DNA of 64,000 nucleotides. It comes from Parapedobacter sp964498395 (GTDB lineage Bacteria; Bacteroidota; Bacteroidia; Sphingobacteriales; Sphingobacteriaceae). The notes beneath the pieces are model-generated. The model searched no databases. It was not told the DNA's origin and saw only the letters and a program-made list of their open reading frames with translations. The stretch is from contig CAZCHE010000002.1 of NCBI GenBank assembly GCA_964498395.1, positions 558,001 through 622,000 on the forward strand, written 5' to 3'. The position numbers were made by a program, and so were the translations under genes. Below are positions 45,000 through 53,369 of this stretch, one piece after another; within the stretch, counting starts at the first letter, position 1, and each line of letters begins with the position of its first letter.

Positions 45000-45013
45000 T
45001 CGCCAATTGGCGA
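45000..45013. promoter_or_regulatory. 14-bp perfect palindrome upstream of the GH43 gene
   Basis: TCGCCAATTGGCGA is its own reverse complement. It lies 142 bases upstream of the GH43 start and 229 bases upstream of gnd, in a 383-base intergenic region that otherwise shows only the gnd promoter. It could be an operator for a dimeric repressor. Confidence 0.4.
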
Positions 45014-45157
45014 AAGCTCGAACACCACTAAAAACAGATACCTGTGAGAAAAAACAACGTTATTTGCTATCGTTTGTTTTCATTGGTGCTCATGATTGCT
45101 TACACAGTTATCGATTTTTCCTCTACCATTGATAAACAACTTTATGGCGGAAATTTA

Positions 45158-45188
45158 TTTTGTTCTTCATGCGGAAAGTATAACTTTG
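45158..45188 (+). promoter_or_regulatory. Bacteroidetes-type promoter of gnd
   Basis: TTTTG at 45158-45162 (-33) and TAACTTTG at 45181-45188 (-7, exact TAnnTTTG match) are separated by 18 bases. Transcription would begin near 45195, about 47 bases before the gnd ATG. Confidence 0.65.
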
Positions 45189-45241
45189 GCTATCAGTAAC
45201 GGATTTCCTTATCAAGTGGAATAATAAATTCTCAAATCAAC

Positions 45242-46696
45242 ATGAAAGAAAAATCAGATATCGGCGTAATTGGCATAGCAGTGATGGGTGAAAACCTCAT
45301 CTTGAACATGGAGAGCAAAGGTTTTCATGTGTCAGCCTATAACCGTACGGTAGATAAAGTAGAACGCTTTGTGAATGGGCGGGCGAAGGGAAAACATATA
45401 TATGGCGCCACGTCCATTGAAGACCTGGTCAACTCATTGAAGCGTCCGCGAAAAATTATGCTGATGGTCAAGGCAGGGCAACCTGTGGATGATTTCATCG
45501 AATTGCTCATCCCGTACCTTGAACCGGGCGATATCATCATCGATGGGGGTAACTCCCATTTCCCGGATACCGAGCGCCGGACAAAATATGTGGAAAGCAA
45601 AGGGCTCCTCTATGTGGGCACCGGAGTATCCGGGGGTGAAGAGGGAGCCTTGCTGGGGCCTTCCATCATGCCGGGTGGATCGAAGGCCGCTTGGCCTGCC
45701 GTGAAGCCGATTTTCCAAGCCATTGCTGCCAAGGTAGCAGATGGCACCCCCTGCTGTGATTGGGTAGGTGACGGTGGTGCCGGGCATTTCGTGAAGATGG
45801 TGCATAACGGCATTGAATATGGTGACATGCAGTTGATTAACGAGACTTACCATATCATGAAAGACTTGCTGGGTATGTCTGCGGATGAAATGCATGAAGT
45901 ATTCAAGGTTTGGAACGAAGGTGAATTGGATAGTTACCTCATCGAGATCACCCGGGATATCCTCGCTTTCAAAGATGAAGACGGCCTGCCATTGGTCGAC
46001 AAAATCTTGGATACAGCCGGACAAAAAGGTACGGGCAAATGGACGGGAACCGTGGCACTGGAGTTAGGGGTGCCATTGACATTGATTGCCGAGTCGGTTT
46101 TCGCTCGGTGTTTATCGGCGTTGAAAGACGAGCGTGTCGCGGCTTCCCGTGTGCTCTCGGGTCCAACACCTTCATTTACCGGCGATCGAGCAGCATTCAT
46201 CAACGACCTACGTGATGCATTGTACGCGGCCAAGGTGATATCTTATGCGCAGGGCTACCAGATGATGGCAGTGGCGGCTAAGGAATACGGCTGGCAGCTC
46301 AACTACGGCAGTATCGCCCTCATGTGGCGCGAAGGCTGCATCATCCGCTCGGCTTTCTTGGGTAAAATCAAAGAAGCATACGATAACAACCCGGAGTTGA
46401 GCAACTTGATCCTGGATGATTTCTTCAGCGAAAAGATACAGGCTGCGCAAAGCGGATGGCGCAGGGTGGTAGCCACGGCAATTACCAACGGTATACCCAT
46501 ACCATGCCTAAGTGCCGGATTGATCTACTATGATGGCTATCGCAGTGAGCGGTTGCCCGCAAACCTATTGCAGGCGCAGCGCGATTACTTCGGCGCACAT
46601 ACATATGAGCGTTTGGATCATCCACGTGGCGAATTTTTCCATACCAACTGGACAGGCAGGGGAGGAGAAACATCGTCGACGACGTATGACGTTTAA
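45242..46696 (+). CDS. gnd: 6-phosphogluconate dehydrogenase, decarboxylating
   Basis: A 484-residue cytoplasmic enzyme of the oxidative pentose phosphate pathway: 6-phosphogluconate to ribulose 5-phosphate and carbon dioxide with NADPH formation. The Rossmann part starts DIGVIGIAVMGENLILNME; NRT at the end of the second strand (Arg after Asn) fits NADP use. IIDGGNSHFPDTERR, GVSGGEEGALLGPSIMPGG (substrate loop) and GAGHFVKMVHNGIEYGDMQL (catalytic Lys) are all intact. The length matches the long dimeric form. It stands alone between a promoter and a strong terminator; no zwf is in the window. Confidence 0.98.
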   Translation: MKEKSDIGVIGIAVMGENLILNMESKGFHVSAYNRTVDKVERFVNGRAKGKHIYGATSIEDLVNSLKRPRKIMLMVKAGQPVDDFIELLIPYLEPGDIIIDGGNSHFPDTERRTKYVESKGLLYVGTGVSGGEEGALLGPSIMPGGSKAAWPAVKPIFQAIAAKVADGTPCCDWVGDGGAGHFVKMVHNGIEYGDMQLINETYHIMKDLLGMSADEMHEVFKVWNEGELDSYLIEITRDILAFKDEDGLPLVDKILDTAGQKGTGKWTGTVALELGVPLTLIAESVFARCLSALKDERVAASRVLSGPTPSFTGDRAAFINDLRDALYAAKVISYAQGYQMMAVAAKEYGWQLNYGSIALMWREGCIIRSAFLGKIKEAYDNNPELSNLILDDFFSEKIQAAQSGWRRVVATAITNGIPIPCLSAGLIYYDGYRSERLPANLLQAQRDYFGAHTYERLDHPRGEFFHTNWTGRGGETSSTTYDV

Positions 46697-46714
46697 GCTT
46701 CCGCACACCAAAAG

Positions 46715-46745
46715 AAAAGGCCCATCGGCATCACCGGTGGGCCTT
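46715..46745. terminator. Terminator after gnd
   Basis: A 13-bp stem (46715-46727 with 46733-46745, one G-T pair) around CATCA, with flanking A and T runs, 18 bases past the gnd stop. It also lies at the 3' end of the converging lspA gene. Confidence 0.85.
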
Positions 46746-46787
46746 TAGTCTTTGCTCCTTATTCCCTTTAATCCTTGCTCCGGTCAG

Positions 46788-47438
46788 TCAATCCTCAATC
46801 ACCTCACTGTTATAGCTTTCGGGTTCGATGATCTCTTCTTTGAAATACCGCTTCTGGTAGATGAGGATGAGTGCTACACCGATGGTAATCGCCGAGTCGG
46901 CAATATTAAACACGGGTCTAAAAAAGAGGAAATCTTCACCGCCCCAAATTGGAAACCAAGTCGGGAAATTACCTTTGACGATGGGGAAGTACAGCATATC
47001 TACCACTTTGCCGTGGAGTAAACTTGAATACCCTCCCTCGGCGGGGAAGAGCCTTGCTTTTTCAAACCAAGTGCTTTCACTGAACAGCACACCGTAAAAT
47101 GTGGAGTCAATGATATTGCCGAGTGCTCCGGCAAATATGAGTGCGACATTCAGGATGAAGCCACGGTGGTACTTCTTTTTAACCATGTAGTGCAACCCAT
47201 ACCCAATACCGATCACGGCGGCAATACGGAATAAGGACAATGCTAATTTACCCGCCTCACCGCCAAATTCAAGGCCGAAGGCCATGCCATTATTCTCGGT
47301 AAAATGGACGATAAACCAGTCGCCAAGGATCTTGTATTCTTGTCCCAACGTCATGTTGAGCTTAATCCATAACTTGGAAAGCTGGTCTATCAGGAGTACT
47401 GATAAAATCAGTATAACGGGTTTGGTATAGCCTTTCAT
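46788..47438 (-). CDS. lspA: Lipoprotein signal peptidase (signal peptidase II)
   Basis: A 216-residue inner-membrane aspartic protease that removes the signal peptides of lipoproteins after lipidation, needed here for the many lipoproteins in this window. Four membrane helices; the catalytic aspartates are in GALGNIIDSTFYG and VFNIADSAITIG. The segment FTENNGMAFGLEFGG is the conserved second block. The C-terminal tail (residues 195-216) is acidic and longer than in enterobacteria. It follows the dksA-like and ileS genes in the order usual for Bacteroidetes. Confidence 0.95.
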   Translation of the reverse strand: MKGYTKPVILILSVLLIDQLSKLWIKLNMTLGQEYKILGDWFIVHFTENNGMAFGLEFGGEAGKLALSLFRIAAVIGIGYGLHYMVKKKYHRGFILNVALIFAGALGNIIDSTFYGVLFSESTWFEKARLFPAEGGYSSLLHGKVVDMLYFPIVKGNFPTWFPIWGGEDFLFFRPVFNIADSAITIGVALILIYQKRYFKEEIIEPESYNSEVIED

Positions 47439-47445
47439 TGGTGTG

Positions 47446-47528
47446 AGCGATCGGCTATCGGCTTTCAGCCATCGGCTTATCTGCAGTTATGAAAAAAGCT
47501 GATTTCCGATTGCTGATAGCTGACAGCT
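47446..47528. repeat. Degenerate 7-bp tandem repeats in two opposite blocks
   Basis: Between the dksA-like and lspA genes, a run of ATCGGCT-type heptamers (about 47449-47483) is followed by a run of AGCTGAT-type heptamers (about 47498-47528). The second is close to the reverse complement of the first, so the two blocks could pair. It lies within 93 bases that carry no gene. Confidence 0.55.
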
Positions 47529-47530
47529 TG

Positions 47531-47917
47531 TTAATACTGTTTCAACTTGGCTTCCATACTCAATGTGGTGTGAGGCACCGCACGGAGGCGTTCTTTTTGG
47601 ATCAGTTTACCCGTTTCCCGGCAAATGCCGTAGGTTTTATTCTCAATGCGTACCAACGCTGCTTCCAAATTATCAATGAATTTCTTTTGGCGGGCTGCCA
47701 ATTGATTGGTCTGTTCCTTTTCCAACGTGGCAGAACCGTCTTCCAATGTTTTGAAAGTACCTGCCGTATCGTCAGTGCCATTGGCATTGCTGGCGTTTAA
47801 AGACTTGGTCAACGCCGATAATTCCTCCCTCGCCACACGGAGCTTCTCTAGGATGATTTCCTTGAATTCCTGTAATTCCGCATCACTATACCGTGTTTTT
47901 TCACTGCTATTTGCCAT
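47531..47917 (-). CDS. DksA/TraR-family protein with degenerate zinc finger
   Basis: A 128-residue protein. The N-terminal half is a long coiled coil (ELQEFKEIILEKLRVAREEL... and LEKEQTNQLAARQKKFIDNLEAAL), as in DksA, which reaches into the RNA polymerase channel. The C-terminal block YGICRETGKLIQKERLRAVPHTT keeps the family shape, but only one of the usual four zinc cysteines is present. This loss is common in Bacteroidetes members. The gene lies 3 bases after ileS and before lspA. A role in transcription control is inferred from the family. Confidence 0.88.
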   Translation of the reverse strand: MANSSEKTRYSDAELQEFKEIILEKLRVAREELSALTKSLNASNANGTDDTAGTFKTLEDGSATLEKEQTNQLAARQKKFIDNLEAALVRIENKTYGICRETGKLIQKERLRAVPHTTLSMEAKLKQY

Positions 47918-47920
47918 AAT

Positions 47921-50900
47921 TTACACTTTTTCTATTAATACGTTCAATTCCTGTTCGTCAATCTCTATGGTGTCTCCCCACGTCAGGCTATCCTCAAATA
48001 TCAAAGAGTCTGCCAATATCTCGGTGCGAATATAAGATAAATTACTGTTCGCCGCCGCAGTAATGTCGGGGATATTGCTCAAACTTACTTTTATACGGTC
48101 CGTCACCTCAAATCCGCGCTCCTTGCGGATATTTTGGATACGGTTTACCAATTCACGGGATATCCCTTCGCTTCTCAATTCGGGCGTGATGTTGACATCC
48201 AGTGCAATGGTCAATTTATCCAAATTGGCTACCTGCCATCCCGCAACGTCTTCGGCAATGATTTCCACATCCGATAGTTGGATGGTGTACGAGGTGTTGG
48301 GTATGGCGATGGTGCCGCTGCTTTCGAGGTCAGCGATCTCCTGAGAGGTGAGCATTTGGATAGCATTGGCTACCAATTTCATGTCCTTCCCCACCTTCGG
48401 GCCAAGGGTTTTGAAATTGGGTTTGACTTTCTTTTTGATAATGCCGGATGTATCCGTAATGAACTCGATTTCCTTGATGTTGGTTTCCGAAAGAATCAAA
48501 TCCTTCACCCTTTCGACTTTGCGAAGGAAGTCATTGTCCAATACCGGAAGCAATATCTTGTTGAGGGGTTGCCGCACGTTAATACCCGTTTTCTTGCGCA
48601 AGGAGAGGGTCAGCGATGAAATATCCTGCGCCAAGGCCATGCGCTCCTCGAGGTCTTGGTCGACCAACTCTTCGTAGTAAGCAGGGAAATCTGCCAAATG
48701 CACCGATTCAGCCCGTTCTTTGCCGGTTGCCACATTCAAGTCTAGGTAGAGGCGATCGCTAAAGAACGGTGCGATGGGCGACATGAGTTTGGCAATGGTA
48801 TTCAAGCACGTATAGAGGGTTTGGTATGCCGAAACCTTGTCATCGGTGTAATCTCCTTTCCAAAAGCGGCGACGGCAAAGCCGCACATACCAGTTGCTCA
48901 AGTGTTCGTCGACAAATGTCTGGATGGCGCGGGCTGCTTTGGTCGGCTCGAAATCTTCGTAATACCCATCAACTTCCTTGGTGAGGCTATTCAGCAACGA
49001 TATGATCCAGCGGTCTATTTCAGGGCGTGCTTCGATGGGCAAGTCGGCTTCTTGGTAGCCAAACTTGTCAATATTAGCATACAACGCAAAGAACGCATAG
49101 GTATTATACAATGTGCCGAAAAACTTCCGGCGCACTTCATCAAGCCCCTCTTCGTTAAACTTGAGGTTGTCCCAAGGGGAGGCATTGCTGATCATGTACC
49201 AACGTGTGGCGTCGGCACTGTGCTTTTCGATGGTCGTGAATGGGTCTACGGCGTTGCCCAAGCGTTTTGACATCTTGTTGCCGTTTTTATCCAATACCAA
49301 CCCATTGGATACCACGTTTTTGAAAGCCACCGAGTGGCGCAACATGGTGGAGATGGCATGTAGGGTAAAAAACCACCCACGCGTCTGGTCCACGCCTTCG
49401 GCGATGAAGTCTGCGGGGTAAGCGCCAGCAAAACCTTCCTTGAATGGCGTGTCGCTTCCGGCAGCCAATTCAGCCTTATCCAAACCCCATTGGGCAAACG
49501 GCATGGCACCACTGTCAAACCAGACATCGATCAGGTCGGCTTCGCGGTAGAGTTTCTGTCCGCCATCAGAGACCAACACCAAGTCATCTACATACGGACG
49601 GTGTAGATCCAACTGGTCAGTGCCGAATTTGCTGAGGTATTCTCGAAGTGTAGCCTTTTCGTCTTCATTCAGCACATCTGATTGGAGACTATGCTCGATG
49701 CGTCCTTTCAACTCATCCATCGAACCGATGCAGATCTCCTCGTTTTCATCCTCACTGCGCCAAATGGGAAGGGGGGTACCCCAATAGCGGGAGCGTGAAA
49801 GGTTCCAATCCACGAGGTTTTCCAGCCAATTGCCGAAACGGCCCGTTCCAGTAGCTTCGGGCTTCCAATTGATGGTTTTGTTGAGGGCCACCAATTCGTC
49901 CTTTACCGCCGTAGTGCGGATAAACCAGCTATCCAGCGGGTAGTAGAGTACCGGTTTGTCGGTACGCCAGCAATGGGGGTAGCTGTGTTCGTATTTCTTG
50001 ACCTCAAAGGCCTTGTTTTCTTCTTTTAGTTTGATGGCGATCAGTACGTCCGTCGGTTTGAACCCTTCGGCGGCGCGTTCCTCATCGCTATAAAATTCTT
50101 CCTTGACAAACCTTCCGCCAAATTCGCCGATCTCTTTGACGAAACGGCCCCGTTTGTCGACGATGGGTACATCCTTGCCGTTTTCGTCCTTGACAAATAC
50201 ACCGGGAACGTCGTTTTCTTTACTCACCCGGAAGTCGTCTGCGCCAAACGTAGCCGATGAGTGCACGATGCCTGTACCGTCTTCGGTGGTGACGAAATCA
50301 CCTGCAATCACCCGGAACGCTTTCGTCGCTAACGCCTCGTTAGTTACATAGGGCAGCAACTGGTGATAACGAAGGTTGACGAGTTCGGCACCTGAAAACT
50401 CATCCCTTATCTCCCAGGGTATGACTTTATCCCCGGCTTTGTAGTCTTGGAACGTGGCACTTTGTCCTTCCGGTTTGAAATACTTGCCGACCAAGTCTTT
50501 GGCTAATACGACGCTGACCGGCTCGTAGGTATACGGGTTGAACGTGCGGATTTTGACATAGCGGATGTTTTTGCCAACAACCAATGCACTGTTTGCCGGT
50601 AATGTCCACGGTGTGGTCGTCCAAGCTAGAAAAGTCGTATCCTCGTTTTCGTCTTCAAATAGGCGATTCATCGCGGGATGAACCTGATCTCGTTTAATCC
50701 GGAACTCGGCTACGATGGTCGTATCCTTGATTTGCTTATAGGTGCCGGGTTGGTTAAGCTCATGCGAGCTGAGTCCGGTACCGGCAGCAGGCGAGTACGG
50801 CTGGATGGTATAACCCTTGTATAGCAGGTCTTTGTTATACAGCTCCTTTAGTATCCACCATAGGGTTTCGATGTATTCATTTTCGTACGTGATATACGGG

Positions 50901-51334
50901 TGCTCCAAGTCTACCCAATACCCCATTTTTTCGGTCAGGTCATTCCATACATCGGTATATTTCATCACCTCTTTCCGGCAGGCGGCGTTATATTCAGCTA
51001 CCGAAATCTTTTTGCCAATGTCTTCTTTGGTGATGCCCAATGTTTTCTCCACAGCGAGCTCGATGGGTAAGCCATGGGTATCCCATCCGCCTTTGCGTTT
51101 TACCTGATAGCCTTTCAAGGTCTTGTATCGGCAGAAAATATCCTTGATGGCCCGTGCCATCACGTGGTGGATTCCGGGCATCCCATTGGCAGAAGGCGGT
51201 CCCTCATAAAACGTATATGGCTTGTCCGCTGGACGGAAAAGGACACTTTTCTCGAAGATATTTTCCGCTTGCCAGCGGGCTAATATTTCCTTACCGATTT
51301 CGGGCAAATTAAGCTGCTTATATTCCTTGTACAT
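47921..51334 (-). CDS. ileS: Isoleucyl-tRNA synthetase
   Basis: A 1137-residue class I synthetase; I use the ATG at 51332-51334 (MYKEYKQLNLPEIG). The HIGH signature is in the altered form GIHH (PPSANGMPGIHHVMARAIKD), and the KMSKS loop is NKMSKRLGNAVDPF. The editing domain (about 200-410) and a C-terminal helical anticodon-binding part are present. The length, the absence of a clear C-terminal zinc cluster and the motif forms resemble the eukaryote-like IleS2 class, which is often mupirocin-tolerant; this is inference. A -7 element lies at 51363-51370. Confidence 0.97.
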   Translation of the reverse strand: MYKEYKQLNLPEIGKEILARWQAENIFEKSVLFRPADKPYTFYEGPPSANGMPGIHHVMARAIKDIFCRYKTLKGYQVKRKGGWDTHGLPIELAVEKTLGITKEDIGKKISVAEYNAACRKEVMKYTDVWNDLTEKMGYWVDLEHPYITYENEYIETLWWILKELYNKDLLYKGYTIQPYSPAAGTGLSSHELNQPGTYKQIKDTTIVAEFRIKRDQVHPAMNRLFEDENEDTTFLAWTTTPWTLPANSALVVGKNIRYVKIRTFNPYTYEPVSVVLAKDLVGKYFKPEGQSATFQDYKAGDKVIPWEIRDEFSGAELVNLRYHQLLPYVTNEALATKAFRVIAGDFVTTEDGTGIVHSSATFGADDFRVSKENDVPGVFVKDENGKDVPIVDKRGRFVKEIGEFGGRFVKEEFYSDEERAAEGFKPTDVLIAIKLKEENKAFEVKKYEHSYPHCWRTDKPVLYYPLDSWFIRTTAVKDELVALNKTINWKPEATGTGRFGNWLENLVDWNLSRSRYWGTPLPIWRSEDENEEICIGSMDELKGRIEHSLQSDVLNEDEKATLREYLSKFGTDQLDLHRPYVDDLVLVSDGGQKLYREADLIDVWFDSGAMPFAQWGLDKAELAAGSDTPFKEGFAGAYPADFIAEGVDQTRGWFFTLHAISTMLRHSVAFKNVVSNGLVLDKNGNKMSKRLGNAVDPFTTIEKHSADATRWYMISNASPWDNLKFNEEGLDEVRRKFFGTLYNTYAFFALYANIDKFGYQEADLPIEARPEIDRWIISLLNSLTKEVDGYYEDFEPTKAARAIQTFVDEHLSNWYVRLCRRRFWKGDYTDDKVSAYQTLYTCLNTIAKLMSPIAPFFSDRLYLDLNVATGKERAESVHLADFPAYYEELVDQDLEERMALAQDISSLTLSLRKKTGINVRQPLNKILLPVLDNDFLRKVERVKDLILSETNIKEIEFITDTSGIIKKKVKPNFKTLGPKVGKDMKLVANAIQMLTSQEIADLESSGTIAIPNTSYTIQLSDVEIIAEDVAGWQVANLDKLTIALDVNITPELRSEGISRELVNRIQNIRKERGFEVTDRIKVSLSNIPDITAAANSNLSYIRTEILADSLIFEDSLTWGDTIEIDEQELNVLIEKV

Positions 51335-51362
51335 CAATATCTTGTGTTCAAAAATGAGGTTG

Positions 51363-51370
51363 CAAAGATA
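51363..51370 (-). promoter_or_regulatory. Candidate -7 element of ileS
   Basis: On the minus strand TATCTTTG matches TAnnTTTG exactly, 28 bases upstream of the ileS ATG. No clear -33 element was found. Confidence 0.5.
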
Positions 51371-51380
51371 GGGAATTAGG

Positions 51381-52091
51381 ATGAAAAGAGGAAAGGAAAG
51401 TTTGATTCACAGTACCCTAAATCCTCACTGCCGAAAACTGAAGAAAAACAATGTTGATTTTTGTCAAAATCAATGCCACGTCCAGGACAATTTGGTCTTA
51501 AAGTTTTTAGGGTTGCGCGGAGGGTCGAGCGCGTGGAGCGGAATGGCAACCAACCCTTTCGCGCGGAGGATGGGGGCTGTTTTGTCGTATACCGAAGCGC
51601 TGGAAGCATATGCCTTTGCGCCGACAGCATACCGCAGCGATGCGGACACATATGCCCTTGACCGGGGAGCATACCTCAACGCCTTAATGTCATACACCTC
51701 CGGCCTTTCGGCGTATCACGGAGCCCCGGAAGCGTATGCCGGCGGGCTGGGAGCATACCTCAACGCCCTAATGTCATACACCTCCGGCCTTTCGGCATAT
51801 CACGGAGCCCCGGAAGCGTATGCCGAAGGGCTGGGAGCATACCCTAACGTCCTCATGTCATACACCTCTGGCCTTTCGGCATATCACGGAGCCCTGGAAG
51901 CGTATGCCGAAGGGCCGGAAGCATATACTTTTGGGCCGAAAGCATATGCCGACGGGCCGCGGGGATATGGTTTTGCCCGATCGTGGTGCCGCATTGGGCT
52001 GGAAGTATATGTGTTTGGCGTAGGGGGGTATGCCGGCGGGCCGCAGGGATACTCCTTTTGCCCGTTGCCATATGCCAATGATCCGGATTGA
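51381..52091 (+). CDS. Possible repeat-derived reading frame, 7-residue periodicity
   Basis: A 236-codon frame opposite in direction to its neighbours. From about residue 70 it repeats every 7 residues with a near-fixed Ala-Tyr or Ser-Tyr at positions 4-5 (for example GLSAYHG, APEAYAE, GPEAYTF, GPKAYAD). Three 28-residue blocks are nearly identical. No signal peptide or known domain is present. The underlying 21-bp unit has no stop codon in several frames on both strands, so an open frame arises by chance of the repeat. Its ATG lies by the ileS promoter. I treat a real protein as unlikely but not excluded. Confidence 0.2.
   Translation: MKRGKESLIHSTLNPHCRKLKKNNVDFCQNQCHVQDNLVLKFLGLRGGSSAWSGMATNPFARRMGAVLSYTEALEAYAFAPTAYRSDADTYALDRGAYLNALMSYTSGLSAYHGAPEAYAGGLGAYLNALMSYTSGLSAYHGAPEAYAEGLGAYPNVLMSYTSGLSAYHGALEAYAEGPEAYTFGPKAYADGPRGYGFARSWCRIGLEVYVFGVGGYAGGPQGYSFCPLPYANDPD
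51585..52060. repeat. 21-bp tandem repeat field with three 84-bp higher-order copies
   Basis: About 22 diverged 21-bp units, most with a GCATAT or GCGTAT core about every 21 bases. Three almost identical 84-bp blocks (four units each) begin at 51667, 51751 and 51835; units outside these blocks are more diverged. The unit is near-palindromic around CATATG. The field fills most of the 905-base gap between ileS and the iscA-like gene. Confidence 0.9.
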
Positions 52092-52239
52092 TGCCGCGAT
52101 GCGTCATTGAGGTACCTGCACTAAACTCGAGTGTGGCAGAATCGAAGACCTGATGGATTACGTTTTTGTGCTGTAACCGAGGAGGGGCGGTCGTGTTTAC
52201 CGTCAGCGCATCATGGATAGGGAAGAGCCTGCCTGTTTG

Positions 52240-52593
52240 CTATGCGGAAAACGAAGATCCGCATCCACAGGTGCTGGATGCATTGGGGTTATTGAATGTA
52301 AAGCCGCGAGCGTCCAAGCCATTTTTGAAATCAATTTCCATCCCAGCTAAGTACAGGCCGTGGGCTTTGTTCATGAAGACACGAATGCCTTCGATGTCAT
52401 ACTCCGAGTCACCCTCCTTTTTCTGGTCAAATCCGAGGATATAGTTCATCCCGGCACAACCACCGCCCTCAACACCTACCCGCAATCCGAAATCATCCGA
52501 TATTTCCTGTTGTTCCTTCAGTTTTTTGAGTTCCTTGATGGCACCTACTGTCAATGTCAATGGTGCTGTCGGTGTCAACGTGTCTGTACTCAT
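52240..52593 (-). CDS. Iron-sulfur cluster assembly accessory protein (IscA/HesB family)
   Basis: Started at the ATG at 52591-52593 (MSTDTLTPTAPLTLTV), giving 117 residues. The three conserved cysteines are Cys46 (GGGCAGMNY) and Cys109/Cys111 (STCGCGSSFS) at the C-terminus. These bind an iron-sulfur cluster or iron for delivery to target proteins in the cytoplasm. The rest fits the A-type carrier beta fold (GLYLAGMEIDFKNGLDARGF). It stands alone, next to the repeat field; SUF genes are not in the window, so whether it is IscA, SufA or ErpA cannot be said. Confidence 0.93.
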   Translation of the reverse strand: MSTDTLTPTAPLTLTVGAIKELKKLKEQQEISDDFGLRVGVEGGGCAGMNYILGFDQKKEGDSEYDIEGIRVFMNKAHGLYLAGMEIDFKNGLDARGFTFNNPNASSTCGCGSSFSA

Positions 52594-52698
52594 CTTATTT
52601 AAAATAAATGGTGTCCAACAATGCAAAAATACATAAAAATCCCCACTTTTGTGAAGCCATAGGGATTTTTACGTTTACCAAACAATCATCGCAGGGTC

Positions 52699-53232
52699 AT
52701 GCAGGAAGAAATCATTTCGTTTTTTATTGACATCATCAAGTATACAGTGGCGGGCAGTATCGTCGTGGCATTGGCCAATTGGCTGTTTTGGCCCCGGTAC
52801 AGCGATCAGGTGCTCCGGTTGAAAACATTGGATTTGGCACGTGATGCCAAAAAAGAAGTCTTGCCGTTGCGCTTGCAGGCTTACGAGCGTATCGTGCTGT
52901 TTGTGGAACGGATCAATCCCTCCAATATGCTGGTGCGTTTGCATGAACCCAACCTCAGTGCGTTGGATTTCCAGCACATATTGCTCAATGAAATCCGTAG
53001 CGAATACCAGCATAACATCACCCAGCAATTGTATGTAAGCGATGTTGCTTGGTCGATCACCAAGCAACTCAAGGATAATACGGTGGCGCTGATACGCAAT
53101 GCCATTGTTGGTTTGCCTAATGGTGCGAGTGCAAAGGAATTGAGTGCCGTGTTGCTTACGCATATCGCCGAAATGGATGAAAATCCCTATGATGTTGTCC
53201 TCAAAACCATCAAGAACGAGTTGCAAGGGTAG
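52699..53232 (+). CDS. DUF7935-like protein with N-terminal membrane helix
   Basis: A 177-residue protein. Residues 5-32 form one membrane helix (IISFFIDIIKYTVAGSIVVALANWLF), and the rest is helical and cytoplasmic (AKKEVLPLRLQAYERIVLFVERI, HNITQQLYVSDVAWSITKQLKDN). It resembles the conserved Bacteroidetes family of unknown function DUF7935. It is divergent from the iscA-like gene and upstream of glyA, with 137 bases and its own promoter between. No function can be given. Confidence 0.75.
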   Translation: MQEEIISFFIDIIKYTVAGSIVVALANWLFWPRYSDQVLRLKTLDLARDAKKEVLPLRLQAYERIVLFVERINPSNMLVRLHEPNLSALDFQHILLNEIRSEYQHNITQQLYVSDVAWSITKQLKDNTVALIRNAIVGLPNGASAKELSAVLLTHIAEMDENPYDVVLKTIKNELQG

Positions 53233-53323
53233 GCGCTGGCATTGGAAGGTCCAAACACGGTGTCCGCCCCCAATGTTTTTCAATTTTTGAAGAAGGAGAC
53301 CTTAAATATTGCATTCAAAATCA

Positions 53324-53331
53324 TATCTTTG
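53324..53331 (+). promoter_or_regulatory. Candidate -7 element of glyA
   Basis: TATCTTTG matches TAnnTTTG exactly, 38 bases before the glyA ATG. A -33 element is not obvious. Confidence 0.55.
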
Positions 53332-53369
53332 CGCAACTTTTTTAATAATCATTTCTTTCTTTTGACACG

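Noticed and set aside
45434..46024. 196-codon open frame on the minus strand across gnd
   Set aside because: It lies fully within the intact gnd gene and has no recognisable domain.
51585..52060. CRISPR array
   Set aside because: The units are contiguous 21-bp tandem repeats with no unique spacers between them and no cas genes nearby.
52675..53283. 202-codon open frame on the minus strand opposite the DUF7935-like gene
   Set aside because: It overlaps the DUF7935-like gene completely; that gene has a clean start, a membrane helix and family-like sequence, and this frame has neither.
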